Below, one piece after another: positions 18,690-27,697 of a stretch of DNA of 64,000 nt (positions within the stretch are counted from its first letter, which is position 1; each line of letters starts with the position of its first letter). Where the stretch lies: positions 124,001-188,000 of the forward strand of contig NZ_FWXN01000002.1 in assembly GCF_900176385.1 (NCBI RefSeq), in the 5' to 3' direction. Position numbers and translations under genes: made by a program. The notes under the pieces are model-generated. The model worked only from the letters and a program-made list of their open reading frames with translations. It was not told the origin of the DNA and made no database searches. Source of the DNA: Janibacter indicus. Lineage in GTDB: Bacteria > Actinomycetota > Actinomycetes > Actinomycetales > Dermatophilaceae.

Positions 18690-18699
18690 CGCCGCCCTC

Positions 18700-18723
18700 C
18701 CGCATTGCCGTAGGGCAATGCGG
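18700..18723. repeat. Palindromic unit CCGCATTGCC-GTAG-GGCAATGCGG
   Basis: A perfect 10-bp-arm hairpin 11 bp after the previous palindrome and 11 bp before the stop of the convergent gene. Its core is identical to the three units at 32241-32324. Confidence 0.85.
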
Positions 18724-18733
18724 AGATCGCAGG

Positions 18734-20032
18734 TCAGGCGTCGATGCGCCGGGTCTCGATGGTGAAGTCCTGTGCCCGCAGGCGCTCGATGAGCGGGGCG
18801 GCCATCGCGACTGCGGGGGTGAGCACGCCCCCTTCGCTCGTCAGGTCGTCCTGGGCGAGGCACAGCGCGGCCTGGCCGAGCATGATCGCCGTGCCGTTGT
18901 AGCCGGGGTCGGCCTTGGCCGCGACGGTCGTCGCGTACTGCGCGCCACCGGTGGTGGAGGCGACGACCTCCATCGTGAAGCGGCCGTTGACCCGCGTCTG
19001 CTCGTCCGGACCCTCGCCCGGCTCGGGCAGGAACCGGTCGACGACCCGACGGGTCGGCGCGAAGGACAGGCCGGCGACGAGACCGAGCAGGCCGGCGGTC
19101 ATGCCGGTAGCGGCGAAGGGGGACTTCGCTCGGCTGCCGAAGTCGGTCACCTCGTGGTAGCGGAAGGCACGGCCGTAGGCCCAGCCGAGCAGGGCATTGC
19201 TCCGGCGCACGATGCGCGTGTTGTACGACGCCATGATGAAGGGGCCGGTCCAGTGGCCATCGGCCGTGCGGCGCACCGGCAGCCGGGAGCCGACCTTGCC
19301 GAGGGTCGAGCGCACCCGCGAGTGCTCGGTGGTCGACGGCGCGACCTCGGCCCGGTCGGCGCTCGTCGGCTCGGCGGCGCGGTCGGGGCTCAGGCCGTAG
19401 GGGTCGTTGATGACCCGCCGGTCCTCGACGGACTCGCGGGCGGCGATCGTCTGGCGGCGCATCGAGTCAATCGTGCCGCCGGAGAGGCCGCCGCGCAGGC
19501 GGCGCACGAAGAGCACCGTGTCGGTCAGCTCGCCGGCGCCCTCCTCGCGGGCGACCCGGGCGGTCTCCCAGACGCCGATGTCGGAGGGGATCGAGTCGAA
19601 GCCGCACGAGTGGACGACCCGGGCGCCGGAGCGCTGGGCCACCTCGTGGAAGGCCTCGGCGGAGTCACGGACGAAGAGCACCTCGCCGGTGAGGTCGGCG
19701 TAGTGCGTGCCGGCGACGGCGCAGGCCTTGACGAGCTCGCGCCCGTAGGCGGCATAGGGGCCGACCGTGGTCACGAGGACGCGCGTGCGGGCGGCGAGGT
19801 CCGCGCAGGCGGCGGGGTCGGAGACGTCGACGACGACCCGCGGCCAGGTGGCGGCGACGCCCCCGAGCTCGGCGGCGAGGGCGTCGAGCTTGTCCCGCGA
19901 GCGTCCGGCGAGCGCGACGCGCAGGCCTTCGGGGGCGTGGTCGCGCAGGTGCGCCGCGGTGAGCCGGCCGACGAAGCCGGTGGCTCCGACGAGCACGACG
20001 TCGAGGTCGCGGGCAGCGGTGGGTGCAGTCAT
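18734..20032 (-). CDS. Saccharopine-dehydrogenase-like / trans-acting enoyl reductase family
   Basis: A 432-residue NAD(P)-binding protein. The Rossmann motif is [18 protein letters not shown] (about 11-28); [19 protein letters not shown] and [18 protein letters not shown] follow, the pattern of mycobacterial trans-acting enoyl reductases and related saccharopine-dehydrogenase-like proteins. In mycobacteria such enzymes reduce acyl chains in lipid biosynthesis; the role here is unknown. No polyketide synthase is adjacent. A hydrophobic segment ([18 protein letters not shown], near residue 310) may contact membrane. Confidence 0.85.
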   Translation of the reverse strand: MTAPTAARDLDVVLVGATGFVGRLTAAHLRDHAPEGLRVALAGRSRDKLDALAAELGGVAATWPRVVVDVSDPAACADLAARTRVLVTTVGPYAAYGRELVKACAVAGTHYADLTGEVLFVRDSAEAFHEVAQRSGARVVHSCGFDSIPSDIGVWETARVAREEGAGELTDTVLFVRRLRGGLSGGTIDSMRRQTIAARESVEDRRVINDPYGLSPDRAAEPTSADRAEVAPSTTEHSRVRSTLGKVGSRLPVRRTADGHWTGPFIMASYNTRIVRRSNALLGWAYGRAFRYHEVTDFGSRAKSPFAATGMTAGLLGLVAGLSFAPTRRVVDRFLPEPGEGPDEQTRVNGRFTMEVVASTTGGAQYATTVAAKADPGYNGTAIMLGQAALCLAQDDLTSEGGVLTPAVAMAAPLIERLRAQDFTIETRRIDA

Positions 20033-20170
20033 GAATCGACACTAACCCGTTGTGCCCCAACCTGTTTCATCTTCAACCGACTCGCACCCTTCCCTTGCGG
20101 GGCACTCTCCGATAGACAGGGAGCCCGGGGACGATGTCGTCCCTCCTCTCGACAGTGAAGGAGAAGCACC

Positions 20171-20563
20171 ATGACGCAGCCTCCGAACGACACCCCTGAC
20201 CTGCCCGAGGAGGCCATCGGCGGCGTGCCCGTCGAGGCCCCGACCGCCGGTGACGGCGGTGCCGATGGCGCAGCCGGTGACGGTGGCGCGGACGGTGCTG
20301 CCGGTGACGGTGGCGCGGACGGTGCTGCCGGTGACGGTGGCGCGGACGGTGCTGCCGGTGACGGTGGCGCGGACGGTGCTGCCGGTGACGGTGGCGCGGA
20401 CGGTGCTGCCGGTGACGGTGGCGCGGACGGTGCTGCCGGTGACGGTGGCGCGGACGGTGCTGCCGGTGACGGTGGCGCGGACGGTGCCGCTGGTGACGGT
20501 GGCGCCGATGGTGCTGCCGGCGACGGTGCTGCCGGTGACGGTGGCGCCGACGGCGGAGCCTGA
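20171..20563 (+). CDS. Asp/Gly/Ala repeat peptide, possible modified-peptide precursor
   Basis: A 130-residue protein made of a 26-residue non-repetitive N-terminus ([20 protein letters not shown]...) and then ten near-perfect copies of the nonapeptide GDGGADGAA, a short partial copy, and a final variant. The N-terminus has an acidic -EEAIGG- segment that resembles double-glycine leader peptides of ribosomal peptide pathways. AAGGAG lies 7-8 bases before the ATG. The stop TGA is followed directly by the GTG of a JmjC-type oxygenase gene, so the two are coupled. The sequence is too simple to assign by homology; Ca2+ binding through the many Asp residues is another possibility. Confidence 0.6.
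   Translation: MTQPPNDTPDLPEEAIGGVPVEAPTAGDGGADGAAGDGGADGAAGDGGADGAAGDGGADGAAGDGGADGAAGDGGADGAAGDGGADGAAGDGGADGAAGDGGADGAAGDGGADGAAGDGAAGDGGADGGA
20249..20518 (+). repeat. 27-bp minisatellite, ten units
   Basis: Ten tandem 27-bp units (most reading GGTGACGGTGGCGCGGACGG...) inside the repeat-peptide gene. Units 2-8 are nearly identical in DNA, not just in protein, which indicates recent slippage expansion. Copy number is expected to vary between strains without changing frame. Confidence 0.9.
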
Positions 20564-21799
20564 GTGAGCGACGCCCACGAGGCCGGTGCACCCGCGCGGT
20601 GCACCGGCCTCGCCCGTGTCACCGACCTCGGCCCCGAGGAGCTCGAGCGCTCCTGGGGACGAGAGCCCCGGCACGTGCCCGCGGCGGCGCTGCCGACCCC
20701 CTTCGACGACCTCCTGACGACCCGCGACGTCGACGACCTGCTCTCGCGGCGCGGCCTGCGCACCCCCTTCCTGCGCGTGGCCCGTGACGGGCACACGCTC
20801 GCCGACGCCGACTTCACCCGCGGCGGTGGCGTCGGCGCGGGCGTGACCGACCAGCTCGACGACACCGCGCTGCTGCGCCTCTTCGCCGAGGGGCACACCC
20901 TCGTCCTGCAGGGCCTGCACCGCACCCACCCGCCGGTGCTCGAGCTCGCCCAAGACCTCGCCGCCGACCTCGGCCACCCCGTGCAGGTCAACGCCTATGT
21001 CACCCCGCCGAGCAGCCGGGGCTTCGCCGCGCACTACGACGTCCACGACGTCTTCGTCCTGCAGACCGCGGGCGAGAAGCGCTGGAGCCTGCACGCGCCG
21101 GTCCAGCCGCACCCGCTGCGTGACCAGCCATGGCAGGACCGGCGCCCGGCCGTCGAGCAGGCGGCCGCCGGCGAGCCGCACCTCGAGGTCACGCTGCGGC
21201 CCGGCGACGTGCTCTACGTGCCCCGCGGCTGGCTGCACTCCGCGACCGCCCTCGGCGGCGTGAGCACGCACCTGACCGTCGGCATCCACGTGTGGCACCG
21301 CGGACACCTCGCCGAGGCCGTCCTCGACGCCGCGCGAAGGGGGCTGGCTGCGCAGGAGCCGCAGCGCACCTCCCTTCGTCCCGGGGTGGACGTCGCAGAC
21401 CCCGAGGCCATCGCCGACGACCTCGCCGCCGTCCGCGAGGCCCTGCTGCGGGCCGTCGCCGACGTCGACGCGAGCGCCGTCGCCGCCCGCCTCGCCGCTC
21501 GCCAGCGCGCGGCCCAGCGGCCGGCGCCGGTCGACCCGGTCGGGACCGTCGAGGCCCTCGCCGACGGGTTCGACGACCTCGCCGTCGCGCCCCGCGCCCA
21601 CCTGCAGGCCTCCATCGCGACCGGTACCGAGGGTGCGGTCCTCGTCAGCCGGGCCGGGAGGCTGCCCCTCACCGACGACGACGCGGCGGCGGTGACGGCG
21701 TGGCTCGCGGCCGAGGCACCCGCCGTGCTCGACCCCGACCTCGCCCGGCGGCTCGTCGTCGCCGGGGTGGCGGTGCCCGCCGCCGAGCGCCCCGCGTAG
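20564..21799 (+). CDS. JmjC/cupin 2-oxoglutarate oxygenase (RoxA/YcfD-like)
   Basis: A 411-residue Fe(II)/2-oxoglutarate-dependent oxygenase of the JmjC (cupin_4) type. The metal triad is visible as H157-x-D159 (AAHYDVHD) and H225 in [11 protein letters not shown]. The C-terminal 150 residues fit the winged-helix or dimerisation tail of bacterial ribosomal oxygenases. Known relatives hydroxylate Arg or His on ribosomal proteins. Here it is directly coupled to a gene for an Asp-rich repeat peptide, which makes that peptide a candidate substrate; this is inference. GTG 20564 follows the previous stop with no gap. Confidence 0.88.
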   Translation: MSDAHEAGAPARCTGLARVTDLGPEELERSWGREPRHVPAAALPTPFDDLLTTRDVDDLLSRRGLRTPFLRVARDGHTLADADFTRGGGVGAGVTDQLDDTALLRLFAEGHTLVLQGLHRTHPPVLELAQDLAADLGHPVQVNAYVTPPSSRGFAAHYDVHDVFVLQTAGEKRWSLHAPVQPHPLRDQPWQDRRPAVEQAAAGEPHLEVTLRPGDVLYVPRGWLHSATALGGVSTHLTVGIHVWHRGHLAEAVLDAARRGLAAQEPQRTSLRPGVDVADPEAIADDLAAVREALLRAVADVDASAVAARLAARQRAAQRPAPVDPVGTVEALADGFDDLAVAPRAHLQASIATGTEGAVLVSRAGRLPLTDDDAAAVTAWLAAEAPAVLDPDLARRLVVAGVAVPAAERPA

Positions 21800-21809
21800 G
21801 CTCGCGAGC

Positions 21810-22703
21810 GTGAGCACGACCCCCTCCGCGAGTCCCTCCCGGTGCTCGCTCGCCGCCCTCGAGCGCGGCGACGTGCCGGTCGGCACCGCCGTGCCCGCGC
21901 GCTACTGGATGCTCGTCGGTCACCCCGGCCCGTGGCCGGCCAAGCCGATCGCGGCGCCCGGCATCGTCGACGTCCGCGACGACCTCGAGGCGGTCCTGGG
22001 GCGCTTCGGTGCCCGGCTGCATCTCATCCGCCGGCACGGCCGGCTCGACGGCGACCAGATCGAGGCCGAGGGCCTGCGACAGGTCTTCCTCGTCGATGTG
22101 CACCGCGGGCTCGTCGGCCGGGCCCACTGGGAGCGACCCGAGGACCTCGTCGAGCTCGCCGGGCGCTTCGACGACCTGCCCGACCCGACGAGCGAACCGC
22201 TCTTCCTCGTGTGCACCCACGGCCGCAAGGACGTCTGCTGCGCCGTCGAGGGGCGGGTCGTCGCGGCCGTGCTCGACGACGCGCTGCCCGGTGCCGTGTG
22301 GGAGACCACCCACCTGGGCGGCGACCGCTTCGCCGGCAACGTCGCCGTCCTGCCCGAGGGCTCGATGTACGGCCGGCTCACCGGGGACACCGCCCCGCAG
22401 GTGATCCTCGATCACCTCGACGGACGCGTCGACCTCGACCGCTGGCGCGGCCGCTGCTCGTGGCACCCGGCGGCGCAGATAGCCGCCCACGACCTCATGC
22501 GCGCCGACCCGACCGTGCTGCTGCGTGACCTGGCCCGGCCACGGCTCGAGGAGAGGGGCGACGAGGCCTGGCTGGTGCACCTCGACCACGGTGGGGAGAC
22601 CTCCCTTCGTCACGTGGTGCGGACCATGAGCGCACCCCACCAGCTGACCTGCGGAGGGGCTGCCAAGGTGCAGGCGCTCTTCGAGGTGACGGCACCCGCC
22701 TGA
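21810..22703 (+). CDS. Sucraseferredoxin-like protein
   Basis: A 297-residue protein of the sucraseferredoxin family, which has a thioredoxin-like [2Fe-2S] ferredoxin fold. The conserved FLVCTHGRKDVCCAVEGR and THLGGDRFAGNVAVLPEG motifs are present, with further Cys residues near the N-terminus (SRCSLAAL) and C-terminus (QLTCGG). The biochemical role of the family is unknown; electron transfer is plausible. It starts 10 bp after the JmjC gene and is probably in the same operon, so it might supply electrons or iron-sulfur chemistry to that module. Confidence 0.85.
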   Translation: MSTTPSASPSRCSLAALERGDVPVGTAVPARYWMLVGHPGPWPAKPIAAPGIVDVRDDLEAVLGRFGARLHLIRRHGRLDGDQIEAEGLRQVFLVDVHRGLVGRAHWERPEDLVELAGRFDDLPDPTSEPLFLVCTHGRKDVCCAVEGRVVAAVLDDALPGAVWETTHLGGDRFAGNVAVLPEGSMYGRLTGDTAPQVILDHLDGRVDLDRWRGRCSWHPAAQIAAHDLMRADPTVLLRDLARPRLEERGDEAWLVHLDHGGETSLRHVVRTMSAPHQLTCGGAAKVQALFEVTAPA

Positions 22704-22779
22704 CGGCCGGTGTGAGATCGCTCCTGCCGCCCCGGACCGAGGGCGGATCGTGGGCCGTCAGCGGCTACGATCTGGGCCC

Positions 22780-24237
22780 ATGACGACGACGCCGCAGACG
22801 AGCAACGCAGCCGACGACCACCTCACCGAGTGGGCGGACCGCCAGGCCAAGGCGGAGGCGATGATCCCCGTCGTGGGCCGCCTCTACCGTGAGTTCGGGG
22901 TCGTGACCTCGATCCACGGCCGCACCCTGCTGGGGCAGTCCTCGACCGATGTGCTCAAGGCGCACCGCTTCGCCCGTCGCGTCGACATCGCGTTGACCGT
23001 CGACGACACCCTGCCGATGCTCGAGGCGCTCACCGCCCTGCAGCCCGGCCCGGCCTCCATCGACGTGGCCCGCCTGCACCGCCGCCGCCTCGAGGCCGGC
23101 GAGGGCGTCTCCCTCGAGGACTTCCTGCGCTCCGAGCTCGCCGACGTCGTCGGCAAGCACGGCCAGGGCGAGCTGCCGAGCACCGACGTCGTCCTCTACG
23201 GCTTCGGCCGCATCGGCCGCCTGCTGGCCCGCATCCTCATCGAGCACGCCGGCACCGGCCACGGCCTGCGGCTGCGCGCCGTCGTCGTGCGCAAGGGCGC
23301 CGACAACGACCTGTCCAAGCGGGCCAGCCTGCTGCGTCGCGACTCGGTCCACGGGTCCTTCGCCGGCACCATCACCGTCGACGAGGAGGCCAACACGATC
23401 CTCGCCAACGGCACCCTCATCCAGGTCATCTACTCCGACGACCCGTCGAGCGTCGACTACACGCAGTACGGCATCGACGACGCGATCGTCGTCGACAACA
23501 CCGGCAAGTGGCGCGACGAGGAGGGCCTGTCCAAGCACCTGCAGTGCCCCGGCGTCTCGCGTGTGCTGCTCACGGCTCCCGGCAAGGGCGGCCTGCCCAA
23601 CATCGTCAGCGGCATCAACGACGCGATGATCGGCGACGCCAAGGTCGTCACGGCCGCGTCCTGCACGACCAACGCGATCGTCCCCGCGCTCAAGGCGGTC
23701 AGCGACGAGTACGGCATCGTCGGCGGTCACATCGAGACCGTCCACGCCTTCACCAACGACCAGAACCTCATCGACAACTTCCACAAGGGCGAGCGTCGCG
23801 GCCGCTCCGCGGCGCTCAACATGGTGCTCACCGAGACCGGTGCCGCCAAGGCCGTCTCCAAGGCGCTGCCCGAGCTCGAGGGCAAGCTCACCGGCAACTC
23901 GGTGCGCGTGCCGACCCCCGACGTGTCGATGGCGATCCTCAACCTCACGCTGGAGCGGGGCGTCGAGCGCGAGGAGCTCAACGACTTCCTGCGCGAGGCC
24001 TCGCTCTACGGCGACCTGCACAAGCAGCTCGACTACATCGACAGCCCCGAGGTCGTCTCGACCGACTTCGTCGGCAACCGCCACGCGGGCATCGTCGACG
24101 GCCGTGCGACGATCACCTCGGGCGACCGGGTCGTCCTCTACGTCTGGTACGACAACGAGTTCGGCTACTCCTGCCAGGTCGTGCGCGTCCTCGAGGAGAT
24201 GGCCCAGGTCCACCCGCCGGCCTTCCCGGCGGTCTGA
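22780..24237 (+). CDS. gap: Glyceraldehyde-3-phosphate dehydrogenase, long form
   Basis: Catalyses the NAD(P)+-dependent oxidation of glyceraldehyde 3-phosphate in glycolysis or the reverse. The core has GFGRIGR (141-147), catalytic Cys295 in AASCTTNAIVP, and the C-terminal WYDNEFGYSCQ. The protein is 485 residues instead of about 335, because of a 130-residue N-terminal domain (DHLTEWADRQAKAEAMIPVV) seen in a distinct group of long GAPDHs. Start ATG 22780. A large hairpin follows the stop. Confidence 0.94.
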   Translation: MTTTPQTSNAADDHLTEWADRQAKAEAMIPVVGRLYREFGVVTSIHGRTLLGQSSTDVLKAHRFARRVDIALTVDDTLPMLEALTALQPGPASIDVARLHRRRLEAGEGVSLEDFLRSELADVVGKHGQGELPSTDVVLYGFGRIGRLLARILIEHAGTGHGLRLRAVVVRKGADNDLSKRASLLRRDSVHGSFAGTITVDEEANTILANGTLIQVIYSDDPSSVDYTQYGIDDAIVVDNTGKWRDEEGLSKHLQCPGVSRVLLTAPGKGGLPNIVSGINDAMIGDAKVVTAASCTTNAIVPALKAVSDEYGIVGGHIETVHAFTNDQNLIDNFHKGERRGRSAALNMVLTETGAAKAVSKALPELEGKLTGNSVRVPTPDVSMAILNLTLERGVEREELNDFLREASLYGDLHKQLDYIDSPEVVSTDFVGNRHAGIVDGRATITSGDRVVLYVWYDNEFGYSCQVVRVLEEMAQVHPPAFPAV

Positions 24238-24271
24238 GCCGCGGGTCGTCGCACCCCCGCCACACGTTTTC

Positions 24272-24344
24272 CGGGTCACCCGGGAAACCCCCGCTTCGCA
24301 CGGGTTTCAAACCCTTGCGAAGCGGCGGTTTCTCGGGTGACCCG
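24272..24344. terminator. 36-bp-arm imperfect palindrome between convergent genes
   Basis: 24272-24307 (CGGGTCACCCGGGAAACC...) pairs with 24309-24344 at 33 of 36 positions around a single base. It lies between gap and the metallophosphoesterase gene, which converge. It can act as a bidirectional terminator; the length is more like a miniature inverted-repeat element. Confidence 0.75.
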
Positions 24345-24385
24345 ATGTTCGTGGGGCCAGTGGGGTGAGGGCCCAGCCCCCGTGC

Positions 24386-25897
24386 CTAGCGAAGGGGGCG
24401 GACCGTCGCCTTGTGGCCGCCGCAGGTGCGCCCCTCCTCGGGGGCGTCGACGATCCGGGCGGCGTTGAGCACGGAGAGCGAGTCGAAGCTCGGGCGCCCC
24501 TCGATGACCGAGCGGTACTCGTAGCGGGTCAGGCGCTGGGCCCGGCACTGCTCGTCGAAGGTCAGCACGTCGAAGGAGCTCGGCTGGCCGACGAGCTCGG
24601 CGTCGGGCCCGCCGACGAAGTGAGAGAGCGTGCCGCCGCCGGTGAAGGTGCCGACCTGCAGGCGGTTGCCGCTCACCTGCGGCACGTGCCCGTGGCCGTG
24701 GACGCGCAGCCGCCCGGGGGCGTCCTCGAGCGCGGGCTCCTCGTGGGAGACGGTGATGTCCGGCGGTTCGGCATCGCCGAGGGCCTCGACCCAGCGTTCA
24801 CGGGCCGCGACCTGCTCGTCGGTGCTGCCGTCGTCGGCGTCGCCGTAGTAGCGCGGGTCGTTGAACCCGGCGATCCGCAGGCCGCCCACCTCGATCTGCT
24901 GGTACTCGCCCGAGCCGGGCTCGAGGAGCGTCACGCCGTCGGTGCCGGCGAGGTCGTCGAGGAGCTGGGTGTCGTCGACGGCGCTGCGGTCGTGGTTGCC
25001 GGAGACGAAGACATAGGGCACCCCGAGCGAGGAGATCGACCGGTAGAGGTTGCTCAGCCCGGCCTCCTGGACCCGCCCGAAGTTGATGAGGTCGCCGGAG
25101 TCGATGACGACGTCGATGTCCTGCTCGCGCACGATCGTGCGCATCAGGGCGTACTGGTTGGAGGCGTGCACGTCGGAGACGAGCAGCACCTTGAGCGCGG
25201 CGGTGTCGTCCTCCGCCTCCGGCGCGTACTCCTGCTGCATGGCCGTCGACAGCGCGAGGAGGTTGCGCAGGTAGGGCGTGGCCTGGTCGGCCCGCTGCTC
25301 GACGTCGTCGAGCAGGTCGCGGTTGGCGATCGCCAGCTGGAGCAGCCCGCTCGAGCGCAGCTCGACGAGCCGGTCGGGGTCGTAGGTGCGCCACGCCGAC
25401 AGGCCCAGGGTCGACAGGGTGACCGCGGTGACGAGGCTCGCGCCCAGGACGGTCCGCCGGTGCGGGAGTGTGCGGCGGCGCAGCCGGACGACGCCGAGGC
25501 ACAGGAGCAGGCCCAGCACACCGCCGGCCGCGAAGCGCAGCCCGACCCCGACCGCGGCCTCGGTGATCACCCGGGTGCGCTCCTGGGAGCTGACGTCGAG
25601 GCTCGCGGCATCGAGGTTGCCCGAGGCGACGAGGTCGGTGATCGAGGGCTTGACCCGCGGCGAGACCTGCACGCCCGGGGCGATGCCGGCGAACTGCGCG
25701 GACACGCTCCCGACGACCGTGTCGGTGCCGATGTGGGACCGGTCCGTCCAGCTCGGCGACAGGCGCACGTCGGCTGCGTAGTAGTCGGTCTCGACGGTCA
25801 CGGGCCACAGCGAGGCGGTGACGAGCCCGCCGGTGACGACTGCGGCCACGAGGGCCAGGGTCGCGGCGACGAGGCGCAGACGGGCGGTCCAGGACAT
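24386..25897 (-). CDS. Membrane-bound metallophosphoesterase
   Basis: A 503-residue protein with an N-terminal membrane helix (about 5-27), an outside segment, two more helices (about 113-135 and 150-165), and a calcineurin-like phosphoesterase domain. The metal-binding motifs are complete: LVSDVHASN, DSGDLINFG, VSGNHD and HGHGH. Topology suggests the catalytic domain is outside the cell membrane. Substrate unknown; related proteins hydrolyse phosphodiesters or nucleotides. ATG 25895-25897 (MSWTARL) is chosen; a GTG three codons upstream is possible. Confidence 0.88.
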   Translation of the reverse strand: MSWTARLRLVAATLALVAAVVTGGLVTASLWPVTVETDYYAADVRLSPSWTDRSHIGTDTVVGSVSAQFAGIAPGVQVSPRVKPSITDLVASGNLDAASLDVSSQERTRVITEAAVGVGLRFAAGGVLGLLLCLGVVRLRRRTLPHRRTVLGASLVTAVTLSTLGLSAWRTYDPDRLVELRSSGLLQLAIANRDLLDDVEQRADQATPYLRNLLALSTAMQQEYAPEAEDDTAALKVLLVSDVHASNQYALMRTIVREQDIDVVIDSGDLINFGRVQEAGLSNLYRSISSLGVPYVFVSGNHDRSAVDDTQLLDDLAGTDGVTLLEPGSGEYQQIEVGGLRIAGFNDPRYYGDADDGSTDEQVAARERWVEALGDAEPPDITVSHEEPALEDAPGRLRVHGHGHVPQVSGNRLQVGTFTGGGTLSHFVGGPDAELVGQPSSFDVLTFDEQCRAQRLTRYEYRSVIEGRPSFDSLSVLNAARIVDAPEEGRTCGGHKATVRPLR

Positions 25898-25937
25898 GGC
25901 GCCCACTGTAGGCAGAGGCCACCTGAACCCCAGTTGC

Positions 25938-25949
25938 TACTGGCCAGTA
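25938..25949. promoter_or_regulatory. Perfect palindrome TACTGGCCAGTA
   Basis: A 12-bp perfect palindrome 20 bp upstream of the FAD-dehydrogenase ATG and 41 bp upstream of the divergent metallophosphoesterase start. It is in the right position for a repressor operator. No regulator gene is adjacent. Confidence 0.5.
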
Positions 25950-25969
25950 ATGCAGTTTAGGGTCAGGTC

Positions 25970-27634
25970 ATGAATGCTGATGCCATCGTCGTGGGCCACG
26001 GCCTCGCCGGACTCGTCGCGACCGCGGAGTTGGCCGACGCCGGCCGCAAGGTCCTCCTCGTCGACCAGGAGAGCGAGGCCAACCTCGGCGGTCAGGCGCA
26101 CTGGTCCTTCGGTGGCCTCTTCTTCGTCGACAGCCCCGAGCAGCGACGCCTGGGCATCAAGGACTCTGCCGAACTGGCCCACTCCGACTGGATGAACACC
26201 GCGGGCTTCGACCGCGACGAGGACCACTGGCCGCGGCAGTGGGCGCAGGCCTACCTCGACTTCGCCGGCGGTGAGAAGAGGTCGTGGCTGCACGAGCAGG
26301 GGATGCGCTGGTTCCCCATCGTCGGCTGGGCCGAGCGCGGCGACGGATCGGCGCACGGGCACGGCAACTCCGTGCCCCGCTTCCACATCACGTGGGGGAC
26401 CGGACCGGGGGTCGTCGCCCCCTTCGTCCGTCGTGTGGAGCAGGCCCGGGAGCGGGGCCTGGTGACCTACGCCCACCGGCACCGCGTGGACGAGATCATC
26501 GTCGAAGGGGGTGCCGCCGTCGGTGTGCGCGGGGTCGAGCTGGCGCCTGACGGCGCCGAACGGGGCGTGGCGACCAACCGCGACAGCATCGGGGGCTTCG
26601 AGCTGCGGGCCCCCGTCGTCCTCGTCGCCTCGGGAGGCATCGGTGGCAACCACGACCTCGTGCGCGCCAACTGGCCGGAGCGGCTCGGCACGCCGCCGAA
26701 GCACATGGTGACCGGGGTGCCGGCGCACGTCGACGGCCGGATGATCGGGATCACCGAGGCAGCCGGCGGCAACCTCATCAACCGCGACCGCATGTGGCAC
26801 TACGTCGAGGGGATCCGCAACTGGGACCCCATCTGGGCGCAGCACGGCATCCGGATCCTGCCCGGGCCGAGCTCGATGTGGCTCGACGCCGAGGGCACCC
26901 GCCTGCCGGCGCCGCTCCTGCCCGGCTACGACACGCTCGGCACGCTGGCGCACCTGCGGGCCACCGGGCACGACCACTCGTGGTTCATCACCAACCGGTC
27001 GGTCGCCGGCAAGGAGTTCGCCCTCTCCGGCTCGGAGCAGAACCAGGACCTCACCGGCAAGGAGGTCTCCGGCGTCATCCGCAAGCGCTCGCTGGCCGAC
27101 GTCACCCCGTCGATGCAGGCCTTCCTCGACCACGGCGCTGACTTCGTCCAGGCCGACACGGTCGAGCAGCTCGTCGCGAAGATGAACGAGCTCGTCGAGG
27201 ACGGCGAGCCGCGACTCGACCCCGCCCTCGTGAAGAAGCAGGTCGACGAGCGCGATGCGCAGCTGGACAACCCCTACGCCAAGGACGCGCAGATCGCCGC
27301 GATGCGGGTCGCCCGCTCCTACATCGGCGACAAGATCTCCAAGCGCGCCTACCCGCCGCACAAGCTGCAGGACCCGAAGAAGGGCCCGCTCGTCGGGGTC
27401 AAGCTGCACGTCCTCTCCCGCAAGACCCTCGGGGGCTTCGAGACCGACCTCGGCGCACGGGTCCTGGGGCGCGACGGCGAGGTGATCCGCGGGCTCTACG
27501 CGGCCGGCGAGGCGGCCGGCTTCGGTGGCGGCGGGGTCCACGGCTACCGGGCCCTCGAGGGCACCTTCCTCGGCGGCTGCATCTTCTCCGGCCGATCGGC
27601 CGGCCGGACCATGGCGCAGGACCTCGGCGACTGA
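25970..27634 (+). CDS. FAD-binding dehydrogenase (KstD/fumarate-reductase-like)
   Basis: A 554-residue FAD-dependent oxidoreductase. The dinucleotide-binding motif AIVVGHGLAGLVATAEL is at 5-21 and the FAD-closing GLYAAGEAAGFGGGGVHGYR near 500. It belongs to the FAD_binding_2 superfamily with ketosteroid dehydrogenases and flavocytochrome-like reductases. The middle region (GGFELRAPVVLVASGGIGGN) is typical. No steroid-degradation genes are nearby, so the substrate is open. Confidence 0.85.
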   Translation: MNADAIVVGHGLAGLVATAELADAGRKVLLVDQESEANLGGQAHWSFGGLFFVDSPEQRRLGIKDSAELAHSDWMNTAGFDRDEDHWPRQWAQAYLDFAGGEKRSWLHEQGMRWFPIVGWAERGDGSAHGHGNSVPRFHITWGTGPGVVAPFVRRVEQARERGLVTYAHRHRVDEIIVEGGAAVGVRGVELAPDGAERGVATNRDSIGGFELRAPVVLVASGGIGGNHDLVRANWPERLGTPPKHMVTGVPAHVDGRMIGITEAAGGNLINRDRMWHYVEGIRNWDPIWAQHGIRILPGPSSMWLDAEGTRLPAPLLPGYDTLGTLAHLRATGHDHSWFITNRSVAGKEFALSGSEQNQDLTGKEVSGVIRKRSLADVTPSMQAFLDHGADFVQADTVEQLVAKMNELVEDGEPRLDPALVKKQVDERDAQLDNPYAKDAQIAAMRVARSYIGDKISKRAYPPHKLQDPKKGPLVGVKLHVLSRKTLGGFETDLGARVLGRDGEVIRGLYAAGEAAGFGGGGVHGYRALEGTFLGGCIFSGRSAGRTMAQDLGD

Positions 27635-27697
27635 GCCGTCCTCGGAGGTGACCCGGGCGTAGGGTGGCCCGGTCACGACCGAAGGGGGAACCGCTGC

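Noticed and set aside
20171-20563. RTX-type calcium-binding repeat protein
   Set aside because: The nonapeptide GDGGADGAA lacks the GGxGxDxUx pattern and its large hydrophobic position, and no type I secretion signal or transporter is nearby. Ca2+ binding of another kind stays possible.
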